Source: Actibacterium sp. (lineage in GTDB: Bacteria > Pseudomonadota > Alphaproteobacteria > Rhodobacterales > Rhodobacteraceae). Taken from it: a DNA stretch of 64,000 nucleotides. The stretch lies in NCBI GenBank assembly GCA_016278325.1, contig JADQCB010000034.1:105052-169051 (forward strand). Reading direction: 5' to 3'. Of the stretch, positions 20,850 to 29,736 are shown piece after piece (position 1 is the stretch's first letter; each line of letters begins with the position of its first letter). The position numbers and the translations under genes are program-made. The notes below the pieces were generated by a model. It was not told where the DNA came from, did not search any database, and worked only from the letters and a program-made list of their open reading frames with translations.

Positions 20850-21650
20850 TTGGATTACGGGAAATTCGAGGATGTCGCGCGCCGGGCTGCACTGGAGGCC
20901 GGTGCGCGGATCATGGAGATCTATCAGGCGGAGGATTTCGAGGTCCGGGTCAAGTCGGACCAGAGCCCGGTGACCGAGGCCGACGAGGCGGCCGACGAAC
21001 TGATCCGGCGCATCCTGACGGCCGCCTTTCCCGACATGCTGGTGGTCACCGAAGAGCAGGCCGCCAGCCACGCCAGGAGCGCCCGGAATTTCATCATCGT
21101 CGATCCGCTGGACGGCACCAAGGAATTCATCCGCCGCCGGGGCGACTTCACGGTCAACATCGCCCTTGTCGAGAACGGCGTTCCGGTGCGTGGCACCGTC
21201 TATGCGCCGGCACGCGGGCGGCTTTTCTATACCAGGGCCGACGGCAGCTCGGTCGAGGAAAGCGGTGCGTTTGACGCCGCCGGCGCAGGTCAGCTCCGCC
21301 CGATCCGGGTGTCCCGGCCCGACAATGCGGCGCTGGTGGTGGTGGCGTCGAAATCGCACCGGGACCAGGCCACCGACGATTACATCGCCCGATATGCGGT
21401 CCGGGACATGACCAGCGCCGGATCATCGCTGAAGTTCTGCCTGGTCGCCAGCGGCGAGGCCGATCTCTACCCGCGGCTGGGGCGAACGATGGAATGGGAC
21501 ACCGCCGCAGGCGATGCGCTGGTGCGCGGGGCTGGCGGCCGGGTTGTCCGGCTGGACGATCACACCCCGCTGACCTATGGCAAACCGGGCTACGAGAACC
21601 CGTTCTTCATCGTCTACGCCCCGGGCGTCGAGCTTCTGGCCGACGCCTGA
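20850..21650 (+). CDS. cysQ: 3'(2'),5'-bisphosphate nucleotidase CysQ
   Basis: A 266-aa member of the lithium-sensitive inositol-phosphatase superfamily that hydrolyses PAP (3'-phosphoadenosine 5'-phosphate) to AMP. Metal-site motifs are DPLDGTKEF near residue 90 and WDTAAGDAL near 215. PAP is the product of PAPS-dependent sulfotransferases, and one such enzyme ends this cluster. A GTG start 21 bases upstream is possible, but TTG 20850 has AAGGAG at 9 bases and gives the usual N-terminus. Its stop overlaps the kdsB start by one base. Confidence 0.92.
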   Translation: MDYGKFEDVARRAALEAGARIMEIYQAEDFEVRVKSDQSPVTEADEAADELIRRILTAAFPDMLVVTEEQAASHARSARNFIIVDPLDGTKEFIRRRGDFTVNIALVENGVPVRGTVYAPARGRLFYTRADGSSVEESGAFDAAGAGQLRPIRVSRPDNAALVVVASKSHRDQATDDYIARYAVRDMTSAGSSLKFCLVASGEADLYPRLGRTMEWDTAAGDALVRGAGGRVVRLDDHTPLTYGKPGYENPFFIVYAPGVELLADA

Positions 21651-22450
21651 TGCCGGTGCTGATCGTCATACCGGCGCGTTACGCCTCCAGCCGCTATCCG
21701 GGCAAGCCGCTGGTGCCGTTGAAGGGTGTGACGGGGCTGGAAAAGAGCCTTGTGCGCCGCTCCTGGGACGCCGCGCAGGCGGTTTCGGGCAATCCGCGTG
21801 TCGTGATCGCCACCGATGACGCGCGCATCCGGCAGGCCGCAGAGGCGTTCGGCGCCGAGGTCGTCATGACCTCGGACCACTGCGCCAACGGCACCGAGCG
21901 TTGCGCCGAAGCGGTTAAGATGCTTGGCGGCGGGTTCGACATCGTGGTCAACCTTCAGGGGGATGCACCGCTGACCCCGGCCTGGTTCATCGAGGATCTG
22001 GTGGCCGGGCTGCGCGCCGATCCCGGGGCCGATATCGCCACCCCGGTGCTGCGTTGCGACGGGGCCGCGCTGAACGCGCTGCTGGCCGATCGGCGCGCCG
22101 GGCGCGTGGGCGGCACGACCGCGGTGTTCGGGCAGGGCGGCCGGGCGCTCTATTTCTCGAAAGAGGTCATCCCCTTTACCGGCAGCACCTTCGCCGATGA
22201 CGATCCGACCCCGGTGTTCCACCATGTCGGTGTCTATGCCTATCGTCCGGATGCGCTGGCGGCCTATCCCGGTTGGGCGCCAGGCCCGCTGGAAGGGCTG
22301 GAGGGGCTGGAGCAGTTGCGTTTCCTGGAGAACGGCCGCCCGGTGCTTTGTGTCGAGGTCAAGGCAAAGGGCCGCCAGTTCTGGGAGCTGAACAATCCCG
22401 AGGACGTGCCGCGGATCGAGGGGATGCTGGCGGTCATGGATATCGAATGA
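21650..22450 (+). CDS. kdsB: CMP-Kdo synthetase family cytidylyltransferase (divergent)
   Basis: A 266-aa nucleotidyltransferase with IPARYASSRYPGKPL at residues 6-20, as in enzymes that join CTP and Kdo to CMP-Kdo. FSKEVIPF and FHHVGVYAYRP also fit. The usual QGDEP motif reads QGDAPL here, and the C-terminus has NNPEDV where the common form has D-T-P-E-D. It may thus belong to a subgroup for capsule-linked Kdo or another ulosonic acid. It sits between cysQ (TGATG overlap) and a glycosyltransferase (ATGA overlap). Confidence 0.85.
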   Translation: MPVLIVIPARYASSRYPGKPLVPLKGVTGLEKSLVRRSWDAAQAVSGNPRVVIATDDARIRQAAEAFGAEVVMTSDHCANGTERCAEAVKMLGGGFDIVVNLQGDAPLTPAWFIEDLVAGLRADPGADIATPVLRCDGAALNALLADRRAGRVGGTTAVFGQGGRALYFSKEVIPFTGSTFADDDPTPVFHHVGVYAYRPDALAAYPGWAPGPLEGLEGLEQLRFLENGRPVLCVEVKAKGRQFWELNNPEDVPRIEGMLAVMDIE

Positions 22451-23724
22451 CCACCCCGGTCCGGGCCAGCGTGGTTGTCGTCAGCCATCAAAGGCCCGCC
22501 TTGTTGTCGCGCTGCCTTCTGTCCTTGTCGCAACTCGATCATCCGGATTTCGAGATTGTCGTGGTCGCCGATGCCACCGGGCAGGACGCCGTTGCGCGCC
22601 TTGCCTTCGCGGAGCGCCTCAAGACGGTGCGTGTCGACGCGCCCGGCATCGCCGCCGCGCGCAACGCAGGCCTGGCACGGGCTGCGGGCGAGGTGGTGGC
22701 CTTCATCGACGATGATGCGGTGGCCGAGCCGTCCTGGCTGTGCCACCTGAGTGCCGTGTTCACCGACGCGCGGGTGGATGCCGCCGGCGGGTATGTTCTG
22801 GGCCGCAACGGCATTTCGTTTCAGTGGACCGGGCGCAACGTCGATGCCACCGCGCGGCATGCGCCGCTGCCCCTGACGGGAACCGACCCGGTGGTTCTCG
22901 CCGGCCGGCCCGACCGCGCGATCAAGACCGAAGGCACCAACATGGCCTTCCGCCGCGCAACACTGGCCGCGCTTGGCGGGTTCGACCCGGCCTATCGGTT
23001 CTTTCTGGACGAGACCGATCTGAACATGCGCCTGGCGCGCGCAGGGGCCAGCACGGCGATCGTGCCGCTGGCCCGCGTGCATCACGGCTTTGCCGCGTCG
23101 CCCCGGCGCAGCACGAACCGCGCGCCGCGTGACCTGAGCGATATCGGCGCGAGCACCGCGGTATTCCTGCGCAAGTTCGCCCCCTCCGGCGAATCGCCCG
23201 CCGTGCTGGACGCGCTGCGCCGGGCGCAACGCGCGCGCGCCCTGCGACACATGGTCGCCGGCCGGCTGGAGCCGCGCGACATCGCCCGCCTTATGAGCAC
23301 GCTCGAGGCGGGGATCGCGGAGGGGATTGCGCGCGACCCATCCGATCCGGCCCCGCTTGCCCCCGCCGCGGCATCGTTCCTGCGGTTCCGCGCCGGGGCC
23401 GGTGCGGCCCATGCGCTGCTTGCCGGGCGACCGTGGCAGGCGCGCGATTTGCGCGAAAGGGCCGCGCGCATGGTGCGGGAAGGTCAACCCGTCACGCTCT
23501 TCGTTTTCAGCCCGACCGGGCTCTATCACCGCATGAGCTTCACCGATGCGGGCTACTGGATCCAGACCGGCGGGATTTTCGGCCGCTCCGAGCGCGGCGC
23601 GCCGCTTTGGCAATGGTGCGGGTTTTCATCGCGCTGCCGGCGCGAACTGGCCCGGCTGGCCCCGGTGCGCCGGTTCCGGCCGGAAACTTTCGACGTCCTG
23701 CGCGCGCCGGGGCGCCCGGGATGA
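22447..23724 (+). CDS. family 2 glycosyltransferase
   Basis: A 425-aa cytoplasmic or membrane-associated enzyme. The GT-A domain (about 6-220) shows VVVVSHQRP at the start, the acidic metal motif FIDDDA with DDD at 88-90, and the acceptor-side motif FFLDETDLNMRLA near 180-192. The C-terminal 200 residues are Arg/Ala rich and not recognised. The sugar donor is unknown. The start ATG overlaps the kdsB stop by 4 bases, so the two are translated together, suggesting work on the same glycan. Confidence 0.85.
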   Translation: MTTPVRASVVVVSHQRPALLSRCLLSLSQLDHPDFEIVVVADATGQDAVARLAFAERLKTVRVDAPGIAAARNAGLARAAGEVVAFIDDDAVAEPSWLCHLSAVFTDARVDAAGGYVLGRNGISFQWTGRNVDATARHAPLPLTGTDPVVLAGRPDRAIKTEGTNMAFRRATLAALGGFDPAYRFFLDETDLNMRLARAGASTAIVPLARVHHGFAASPRRSTNRAPRDLSDIGASTAVFLRKFAPSGESPAVLDALRRAQRARALRHMVAGRLEPRDIARLMSTLEAGIAEGIARDPSDPAPLAPAAASFLRFRAGAGAAHALLAGRPWQARDLRERAARMVREGQPVTLFVFSPTGLYHRMSFTDAGYWIQTGGIFGRSERGAPLWQWCGFSSRCRRELARLAPVRRFRPETFDVLRAPGRPG

Positions 23725-23853
23725 AACCGGGTTCATTTTGGCCGGTCGATGTGCCACAACATGGGCCATAAGCGAGCAAATTGCCGGCATCAATTCCAGA
23801 TACAGTCTGCTGGCGGAACGATGCCCCGGCGCAGGCCCATTGATAGGATTGTC

Positions 23854-24747
23854 ATGAAGAGACGAGTTACCAAAGCCATTTTCCCTGTCGCCGGCCTTGG
23901 CACGCGGTTCCTGCCGGCGACGAAATCGGTTCCCAAGGAAATCATGACGCTGGTCGACCGGCCGCTGATCCAGTACGCGATCGACGAGGCGCGCGCCGCC
24001 GGAATCAAGGAATTCATCTTCGTCACCGCCCGCGGCAAGAGCGCGCTCGAGGATTATTTCGACTCCGCCCCGCAACTGGAAGCCGAGCTGCGCAAGAAGG
24101 GCAAGACCGATCTTCTGAAGCTCCTCAAGGCGACGAACATGGACAGCGGGGCCATCGCCTATATCCGCCAGCAAAAGGCGATGGGGCTGGGTCATGCGGT
24201 CTGGTGCGCCCGCCGCCTGATCGGGAATGAGCCCTTCGCGGTGATCCTGCCCGACGACGTGATCGACGCCGAAACGCCCTGTCTTAAGCAGATGGTCGAG
24301 GCCTACCAGGAAACCGGCGGCAACATGGTCGCAGCGATGGAGGTTCCGGCGGACAAGACCAGTGCCTATGGCGTGCTGGATGTGGACCGGGACATGGGGC
24401 GGTTGATGTCGCTCAAGGGGATGGTCGAAAAGCCCGCCCCCGATAGCGCGCCGTCGAACCTTGCGGTGATCGGGCGCTATATCCTGACACCGTCGGTGAT
24501 GCAGAATATAAATCGCAGAAAACAGGGCGCCGGCGGCGAGATCCAGCTGACCGATGCGATCGCCCAGGAGATCGCGCATAATGGCGGCGTCTATGGCTAT
24601 CGCTTCGAGGGGCAGCGTTACGATTGCGGATCGAAGGCCGGTTTTCTTCAGGCGACGGTGGCGTTCGGCCTTGCGCGCGCGGATCTGCGCGACGAATTCG
24701 GCGCCTTCCTTCAGGATTTGATACCCCACGCCAAGGCGGCGCAATAG
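23854..24747 (+). CDS. galU: UTP-glucose-1-phosphate uridylyltransferase
   Basis: A 297-aa enzyme making UDP-glucose from UTP and glucose 1-phosphate. The nucleotide-binding start FPVAGLGTRFLPATKSVPKEIM is cut short here as PVAGLGTRFLPATKS (about residues 11-25), followed by the KPAP and GEIQLTD motifs of the family. Length is normal. The frame is open 35 codons upstream, but ATG 23854 with AGGAT before it matches the family start. A 129-base gap before it may hold a promoter. Next comes galE, so the pair supplies UDP-glucose and UDP-galactose for the glycosyltransferases around it. Confidence 0.95.
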   Translation: MKRRVTKAIFPVAGLGTRFLPATKSVPKEIMTLVDRPLIQYAIDEARAAGIKEFIFVTARGKSALEDYFDSAPQLEAELRKKGKTDLLKLLKATNMDSGAIAYIRQQKAMGLGHAVWCARRLIGNEPFAVILPDDVIDAETPCLKQMVEAYQETGGNMVAAMEVPADKTSAYGVLDVDRDMGRLMSLKGMVEKPAPDSAPSNLAVIGRYILTPSVMQNINRRKQGAGGEIQLTDAIAQEIAHNGGVYGYRFEGQRYDCGSKAGFLQATVAFGLARADLRDEFGAFLQDLIPHAKAAQ

Positions 24748-24762
24748 GGGGGTGAGCGACTC

Positions 24763-25746
24763 ATGGCGACCATTCTGGTCACGGGCGGGGCGGGTTACAT
24801 AGGCGCCCATGCCTGTAAGCTTCTCCGGGCCGCGGGGCATCTTCCGGTGAGCTATGACAATCTTTCGACCGGCTGGGCGGATGCGGTGAAATTCGGACCG
24901 CTGGAACAGGGCGATCTGTCGGATCGCGCCCGGCTGGACGCGGTGTTTGCGCATTACCGGCCGGCGGCCGTCATGCATTTCGCCGCCTTCAGCCAGGTCG
25001 GCGAGGCGATGCGCGATCCCGGGAAATACTGGCGCAACAACGTTGGCGGTTCGCTGGCGCTGATCGAGGCGGCGGTGGACGCCGGCTGCCTGGATTTCGT
25101 TTTCTCCTCGACCTGCGCGACCTATGGCGATCAGGATGGCGTGGTTCTCGATGAGAGCTGCGCGCAGATTCCGCTGAACGCATATGGTGCGTCGAAAAGG
25201 GCGATCGAGGAAATCCTGCGCGATTTCGAGGCAAGCCATGGTCTGAAATCGGTGATCTTTCGGTACTTCAACGTCGCCGGCGCCGATCCCGATGCCGAGG
25301 TGGGCGAGTTTCACCAGCCCGAGACACATCTGATTCCGGTCATGTTGCAGGCCATCGACGGGCAGCGCGACGCCCTGACCATCCACGGCACCGATTACGA
25401 CACGCCCGACGGCACCTGCATCCGCGATTATGTCCATGTCATGGATCTGGCGCAGGCGCATGTTCTGGGGCTGGACTGGCTTCGGGCCGGAAAAGGAAGC
25501 CGCGTTTTCAACCTTGGCACCGGTCACGGCTTTTCCGTGCGCGAGGTGATCGATCAGGCCCGCCGGGTGACGAATAGCCCGGTGCCCTTTGCCGAGGGGC
25601 CGCGCCGGGCCGGCGACGCGGTGCGCCTCGTCTCGGGCAGCACCCGCGCCGCGACCGAGCTTGGCTGGCAGCCGGAGCGATCCACCTTGCCCCTCATGAT
25701 CGCCGATGCCTGGCGCTGGCACCGAAATGGCCGTTTCGACAGGTAA
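24763..25746 (+). CDS. galE: UDP-glucose 4-epimerase
   Basis: A 327-aa extended SDR interconverting UDP-glucose and UDP-galactose. The Rossmann loop VTGGAGYIGAHAC starts at residue 5; the catalytic YGASK lies near 141-145 and the substrate motif RYFNVAGADPD near 165. It follows galU after 15 bases, and its 3' end overlaps the next glycosyltransferase by 20 bases, so it belongs to the glycan operon rather than to galactose catabolism. Confidence 0.94.
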   Translation: MATILVTGGAGYIGAHACKLLRAAGHLPVSYDNLSTGWADAVKFGPLEQGDLSDRARLDAVFAHYRPAAVMHFAAFSQVGEAMRDPGKYWRNNVGGSLALIEAAVDAGCLDFVFSSTCATYGDQDGVVLDESCAQIPLNAYGASKRAIEEILRDFEASHGLKSVIFRYFNVAGADPDAEVGEFHQPETHLIPVMLQAIDGQRDALTIHGTDYDTPDGTCIRDYVHVMDLAQAHVLGLDWLRAGKGSRVFNLGTGHGFSVREVIDQARRVTNSPVPFAEGPRRAGDAVRLVSGSTRAATELGWQPERSTLPLMIADAWRWHRNGRFDR

Positions 25747-26968
25747 TCCGCCCACGGCGCGGCTGCTGGACATCACGCGCCTGATCTCGCGTGTCGGGCG
25801 CGGACCGTTAACCGGCGTGGACCGGGTCGAGATGGCCTATCTTTCGCGACTTTCTTCGGATTCCGTGCCGCTGTTCCTGCTGGCCCGCAGCAGCCTGGGC
25901 TTCGTGCTTCTGGGCGGGGCCGCCGCGCTGCCGCTTCTGAACCGGCTTGCCGGGGCAGAGCCGTGGGGCGCGGCCGATCTTCTGAGCCGCCTTGCCCGCA
26001 TCAAGGCGCCGGCCCGGGCCGCCGCCGAGGCCGATCTGCGCCGGCTCAGCCTCGATCGGTGCAGCCCGGCCGGGCTGGCCGGAATGCTTCGCAAGCATCT
26101 GCCGCGCGGCGCGGCCTATCTGAACGTCGGTCACAGCAATCTGGGCGCCGAGACGCTGGCGGCGATTTCACAGGTCCCGGGCATCCGGATCGCGGTGCTG
26201 ATTCACGACACGATTCCGCTGGATCACCCGGAATTTTCCCGCCGGGGCATGCCCGGGCGGTTTGCCGCCAGGCTGGCCGCGGTCGGGGCCCATGCCGATC
26301 TGGTAATCTGCAATTCGCACGCCACCGCCGCCGATGTGCAGCGCAATCTGGCGCCGCGCGGGCGCGTGCCCGCGCTGGTCACGGCGCATCTGGGGGTCGA
26401 TCCGCCATGCCCGGATTTCGTTGCGTTGCCGAAGCGGCCGGCGCCCGGGCGGCCGTGGTTCGTTACCGTGGGCACGATCGAACCGCGCAAGAACCACGCC
26501 CTGTTGCTGAAGCTATGGGAAGAACTGAGCACGGAGATGGACGCGCCGCCGCTTCTTTACATCCTGGGCCGCCGCGGCTGGCGCAACGAGGATGTCTTCC
26601 GGGTTCTCGACACGGCGCCGTTCATGGGCCGCACGGTGTTCGAGATGAACGACCTGCCCGATGGCGGCGTTGCCGCGCTGACCGCCGGGGCGCGGGCGCT
26701 GCTGTTTCCCAGCCTGGCCGAAGGCTACGGTCTGCCCCCGCTGGAGGCCGCGGCGCTTGGCGTGCCGGTCCTGGCCAGCGATCTTGCCGTCTATCGCGAG
26801 GTTCTGGGCGATTTCGGCGTTTACCTGGACGGCGGTGATCCCTATCCTTGGCGCAAGAAAATAATCGAATTGATGCGGGACACAGGGACAGCGGGCAGCA
26901 CGGAAACGGCGAGGATGGCCGTTCCGACATGGGAAAATCACTTCGATACCGTCTTGAAACGGACGTAA
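25727..26968 (+). CDS. family 4-type glycosyltransferase
   Basis: A 413-aa GT-B enzyme. The C-terminal glycosyl-transferase-1 domain begins around FVTVGTIEPRKNHALL (residue 245) and holds EGYGLPPLEAAALGVPVLASD near 331-350, cited here only in part; the E-x7-E pattern is present. The N-terminal domain is the acceptor half. An ATG seven codons upstream (25706) is an alternative start deeper inside galE. No signal peptide. Donor and acceptor are unknown. Confidence 0.85.
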   Translation: MAVSTGNPPTARLLDITRLISRVGRGPLTGVDRVEMAYLSRLSSDSVPLFLLARSSLGFVLLGGAAALPLLNRLAGAEPWGAADLLSRLARIKAPARAAAEADLRRLSLDRCSPAGLAGMLRKHLPRGAAYLNVGHSNLGAETLAAISQVPGIRIAVLIHDTIPLDHPEFSRRGMPGRFAARLAAVGAHADLVICNSHATAADVQRNLAPRGRVPALVTAHLGVDPPCPDFVALPKRPAPGRPWFVTVGTIEPRKNHALLLKLWEELSTEMDAPPLLYILGRRGWRNEDVFRVLDTAPFMGRTVFEMNDLPDGGVAALTAGARALLFPSLAEGYGLPPLEAAALGVPVLASDLAVYREVLGDFGVYLDGGDPYPWRKKIIELMRDTGTAGSTETARMAVPTWENHFDTVLKRT

Positions 26969-27025
26969 CCCCGCCATGCTACCCGGTCCCGCCGGCCCGT
27001 CGCGGCCTGATGGGAAGGAGATGGA

Positions 27026-28036
27026 TTGGGCGTGATCTCGTCATATCGCCTGCGGCTGCAGCGCAAGCGGTGGCTGATCCGCGCCTTTCGCAAGCGACGC
27101 GAGCTGCGCGCGGTGACCGATCGCACCGGCGCAATCCGCCCCGACGCCGTGCTGGCCTTCACCACGCTTCGCAACGAATGCAAGCGCCTGCCCTATTTCT
27201 TCCGGTATTACCGGGCGCTTGGCATCGATCACTTCCTGATGGTCGATAACGGTTCGGATGACGGCACGCGGGAATACCTGGAAAAGCAGCCCGATGTATC
27301 CCTGTGGTCCAGCACGAAAAGCTACAAGCGGTCGCGCTTTGGCGTGGACTGGCTGAACTGGCTTCAGCGCAAATACGCGCATGGCCACTGGTCGCTGGTC
27401 GTGGATGTGGACGAATTCTTCATCTACCCCTTCTGCGATACCCGCAACATCAAGGCACTGACCGATTGGCTGGATGCCTCTTCGATCAAGTCCTTCGCGG
27501 CGATGCTGGTCGACATGTATCCGCGCGGGCCGATCGACGCGCAGCCCTATCGCGCGGGGCAGGATCCGTTCGAGATCGCGTCATGGTTCGACAGCGGCAA
27601 CTACATGATCAGCCGCAACCACGCGTTCGGAAATCTCTGGATCCAGGGCGGGCCGCGGATGCGGGCCTTTTTTGCCGACCGGCCCGAACGTGCGCCGGCA
27701 CTGAACAAGATCCCGCTGGTGAAATGGGATCGCTCCTATGTCTATGTCAGCTCGACCCACATGCTTTTGCCGCGGGGGTTGAACCTGGTCTATGACGAAT
27801 GGGGCGGCGAAAAGGCCTCGGGGTGCCTGCTGCACGCCAAGTTCCTCGACACCTTCACCGACAAGGCCGCCGAAGAGCTGAGCCGCCGCCAGCACTATGC
27901 CAATAGCCATGAATATCGCGCCTATCACGCCCGGTTGCAGGACAGGCCGGACCTTTGGAACAAGTGGTCCGAGCAATATATCAACTGGCGCCAGCTGGAG
28001 ATCATGGGCCTGATGTCCAAGGGGAACTGGGCATGA
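27026..28036 (+). CDS. GT2/GT92-like glycosyltransferase (DUF23 type)
   Basis: A 336-aa protein with the pattern AFTTLRNECKRLPYF at about 44-58, then MVDNGSDDGTREYL, and the metal motif VVDVDEFFIYP with DVD at 127-129, as in the family-92-like enzymes. A basic N-terminal segment (1-30) may lie along the membrane. The sugar donor is unknown; some relatives transfer galactose. Start TTG 27026 has AAGGAG 5 bases away; GTG 27032 in the same frame is nearly as good. Its stop overlaps the next start by 4 bases. Confidence 0.8.
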   Translation: MGVISSYRLRLQRKRWLIRAFRKRRELRAVTDRTGAIRPDAVLAFTTLRNECKRLPYFFRYYRALGIDHFLMVDNGSDDGTREYLEKQPDVSLWSSTKSYKRSRFGVDWLNWLQRKYAHGHWSLVVDVDEFFIYPFCDTRNIKALTDWLDASSIKSFAAMLVDMYPRGPIDAQPYRAGQDPFEIASWFDSGNYMISRNHAFGNLWIQGGPRMRAFFADRPERAPALNKIPLVKWDRSYVYVSSTHMLLPRGLNLVYDEWGGEKASGCLLHAKFLDTFTDKAAEELSRRQHYANSHEYRAYHARLQDRPDLWNKWSEQYINWRQLEIMGLMSKGNWA

Positions 28037-29730
28037 GCGTGACCTTCCTGATGCTGGTCCACACCGCGCTGGACCGGGCGACGGCGGTGGCGCGGCACTG
28101 GGCCAACAGCGGCTGCCCGGTGGTGATCCATGTGGACAAGGCCGTCGGACGAAAGGATTACACCGCCTTTCTCCGCGGGCTTTCCGACCTCGACAACGTG
28201 CGGTTCAGTGCGCGCCACCGGGTGGAATGGGGAACCTGGTCGCTTGTCGCCGCGACGCAGGCCGCGGCCGAGACGGCGCTTGCGGCCTTTCCGGCCAGCA
28301 GGCACATCTATCTGGCGTCCGGATCGTGCCTTCCGCTGCGCCCGGTGCAGGATCTGCGGGACTATCTTGCCAGCCGCCCGCGGACCGATTTCATCGAATC
28401 CGTGACCACGGCCGACGTTCCATGGACGGTCGGCGGCCTCGACCGAGAGCGTTTTACCCTGCGCTTTCCCTTTTCGTGGAAGCGGCAGCGCCACCTGTTC
28501 GATGCCTATGTGAACCTGCAACGGCGAATCCGGTTCAAACGCCGGATTCCGCCGGGCCTTGTGCCGCATCTGGGCAGCCAGTGGTGGTGCCTGACCCGGC
28601 AGACGCTGCGGGCAATCCTGAACGATCCGGAACGGCCAGCCTATGATGCCTATTTCAAGCGCGTTTGGATCCCCGATGAAAGCTATTTCCAGACATTGGC
28701 GCGATTGCACAGCGAGACGATCGAAAGCCGTTCCCTGACGCTGTCCAAGTTCGATTTCCAGGGCAAGCCGCACATCTTTTACGACGATCACCTGCAATTG
28801 CTGCGACGGTCCGACTGTTTCGTGGCGCGCAAGATCTGGCCGCAGGCCGAGCGGTTGTATTCCTCGTTCCTGTCGAACGATCCCGCCGTCACCAAGAATG
28901 CCGAACCCAACCCGGGCAAGATCGACCGGCTGTTTTCCAAGGCGGTGGAACGGCGGACACGCGGCCGGCCCGGGCTTTACATGCAAAGCCGCTTTCCCAA
29001 TCCCGGCTGGGAAAACGGCAAGACCTGTGCGCGGTTTTCCGTGTTCGAAGGGTTCTCCGAGCTGTTCGAAGATTTCGAGACCTGGTTGAGCAAGGCCGCC
29101 GGCGGGCGGGTCCACGGCCACCTGTATCACCCGGAACGGGTTGAGTTCGCGGCCGACGAGGCGATCTATAACGGCGGCTTGTGCGACAGCGCCGCGGTGC
29201 GCGATTACAACCCCTGCGGTTTTCTGACCAGCCTGATCTGGAACACGCGCGGCGAGCGGCAATGCTTTCAGTTCGGCCCGGGCGACCAGCAGGAAATCGG
29301 GGCGTTCATCGCCAGCGATCCGAACGCGCAGATTTCGGTGATCACCGGTGCCTGGGCGGTGCGGCTGTTCCGCAGCACGGGGAATTTCACCTTCATCCGG
29401 CGCGAAGCCGCCGCGCTGCAACGGATCGAGGCGCTGCATCTGGACATATTGCGCGCGCCCCGGACGCGCGCGCGCGTGCGGATCTGGACCATGGCGGATT
29501 TCGTCCAGAACCCGATGGAGCCGTTGCAGATCATCATCGACGAGATCGCCCCGCGGGGCCGGCGCCGCCTGACCGAGGCGCCGCGCATGGCCGATCTGAC
29601 CGGGTTCGGCCAGTTCCTTCAGGATCTCAGGAACCAGGGGATGCAGCCCTATCTCATGGGGGATTTCCCGGTGGGCGACGATCCCGAAACCCAGCCGCAC
29701 GACCGTCGCCGCCCCTATCTGGTGAAATAG
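28033..29730 (+). CDS. Core-2/I-branching (GT14-type) glycosyltransferase with unknown C-terminal domain
   Basis: A 565-aa protein. Residues 1 to about 260 resemble the Core-2/I-branching beta-1,6-N-acetylglucosaminyltransferase and peptide-O-xylosyltransferase family: FLMLVHTALDRA at the start, VIHVDKAVG, VEWGTWSLVAAT and YLASGSCLPLRP. From about 290 to the end there is a second region, rich in aromatic residues and found to my knowledge mainly in Rhodobacterales, with no recognised catalytic motif. It is coupled to the GT92-like gene by an ATGA overlap and is followed after 6 bases by the sulfotransferase, so these three probably act on one glycan. Confidence 0.83.
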   Translation: MSVTFLMLVHTALDRATAVARHWANSGCPVVIHVDKAVGRKDYTAFLRGLSDLDNVRFSARHRVEWGTWSLVAATQAAAETALAAFPASRHIYLASGSCLPLRPVQDLRDYLASRPRTDFIESVTTADVPWTVGGLDRERFTLRFPFSWKRQRHLFDAYVNLQRRIRFKRRIPPGLVPHLGSQWWCLTRQTLRAILNDPERPAYDAYFKRVWIPDESYFQTLARLHSETIESRSLTLSKFDFQGKPHIFYDDHLQLLRRSDCFVARKIWPQAERLYSSFLSNDPAVTKNAEPNPGKIDRLFSKAVERRTRGRPGLYMQSRFPNPGWENGKTCARFSVFEGFSELFEDFETWLSKAAGGRVHGHLYHPERVEFAADEAIYNGGLCDSAAVRDYNPCGFLTSLIWNTRGERQCFQFGPGDQQEIGAFIASDPNAQISVITGAWAVRLFRSTGNFTFIRREAAALQRIEALHLDILRAPRTRARVRIWTMADFVQNPMEPLQIIIDEIAPRGRRRLTEAPRMADLTGFGQFLQDLRNQGMQPYLMGDFPVGDDPETQPHDRRRPYLVK

Positions 29731-29736
29731 TCCGAA

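Noticed and set aside
23626..25776. 716-codon minus-strand open frame
   Set aside because: Antisense to galU and galE; no family signature.
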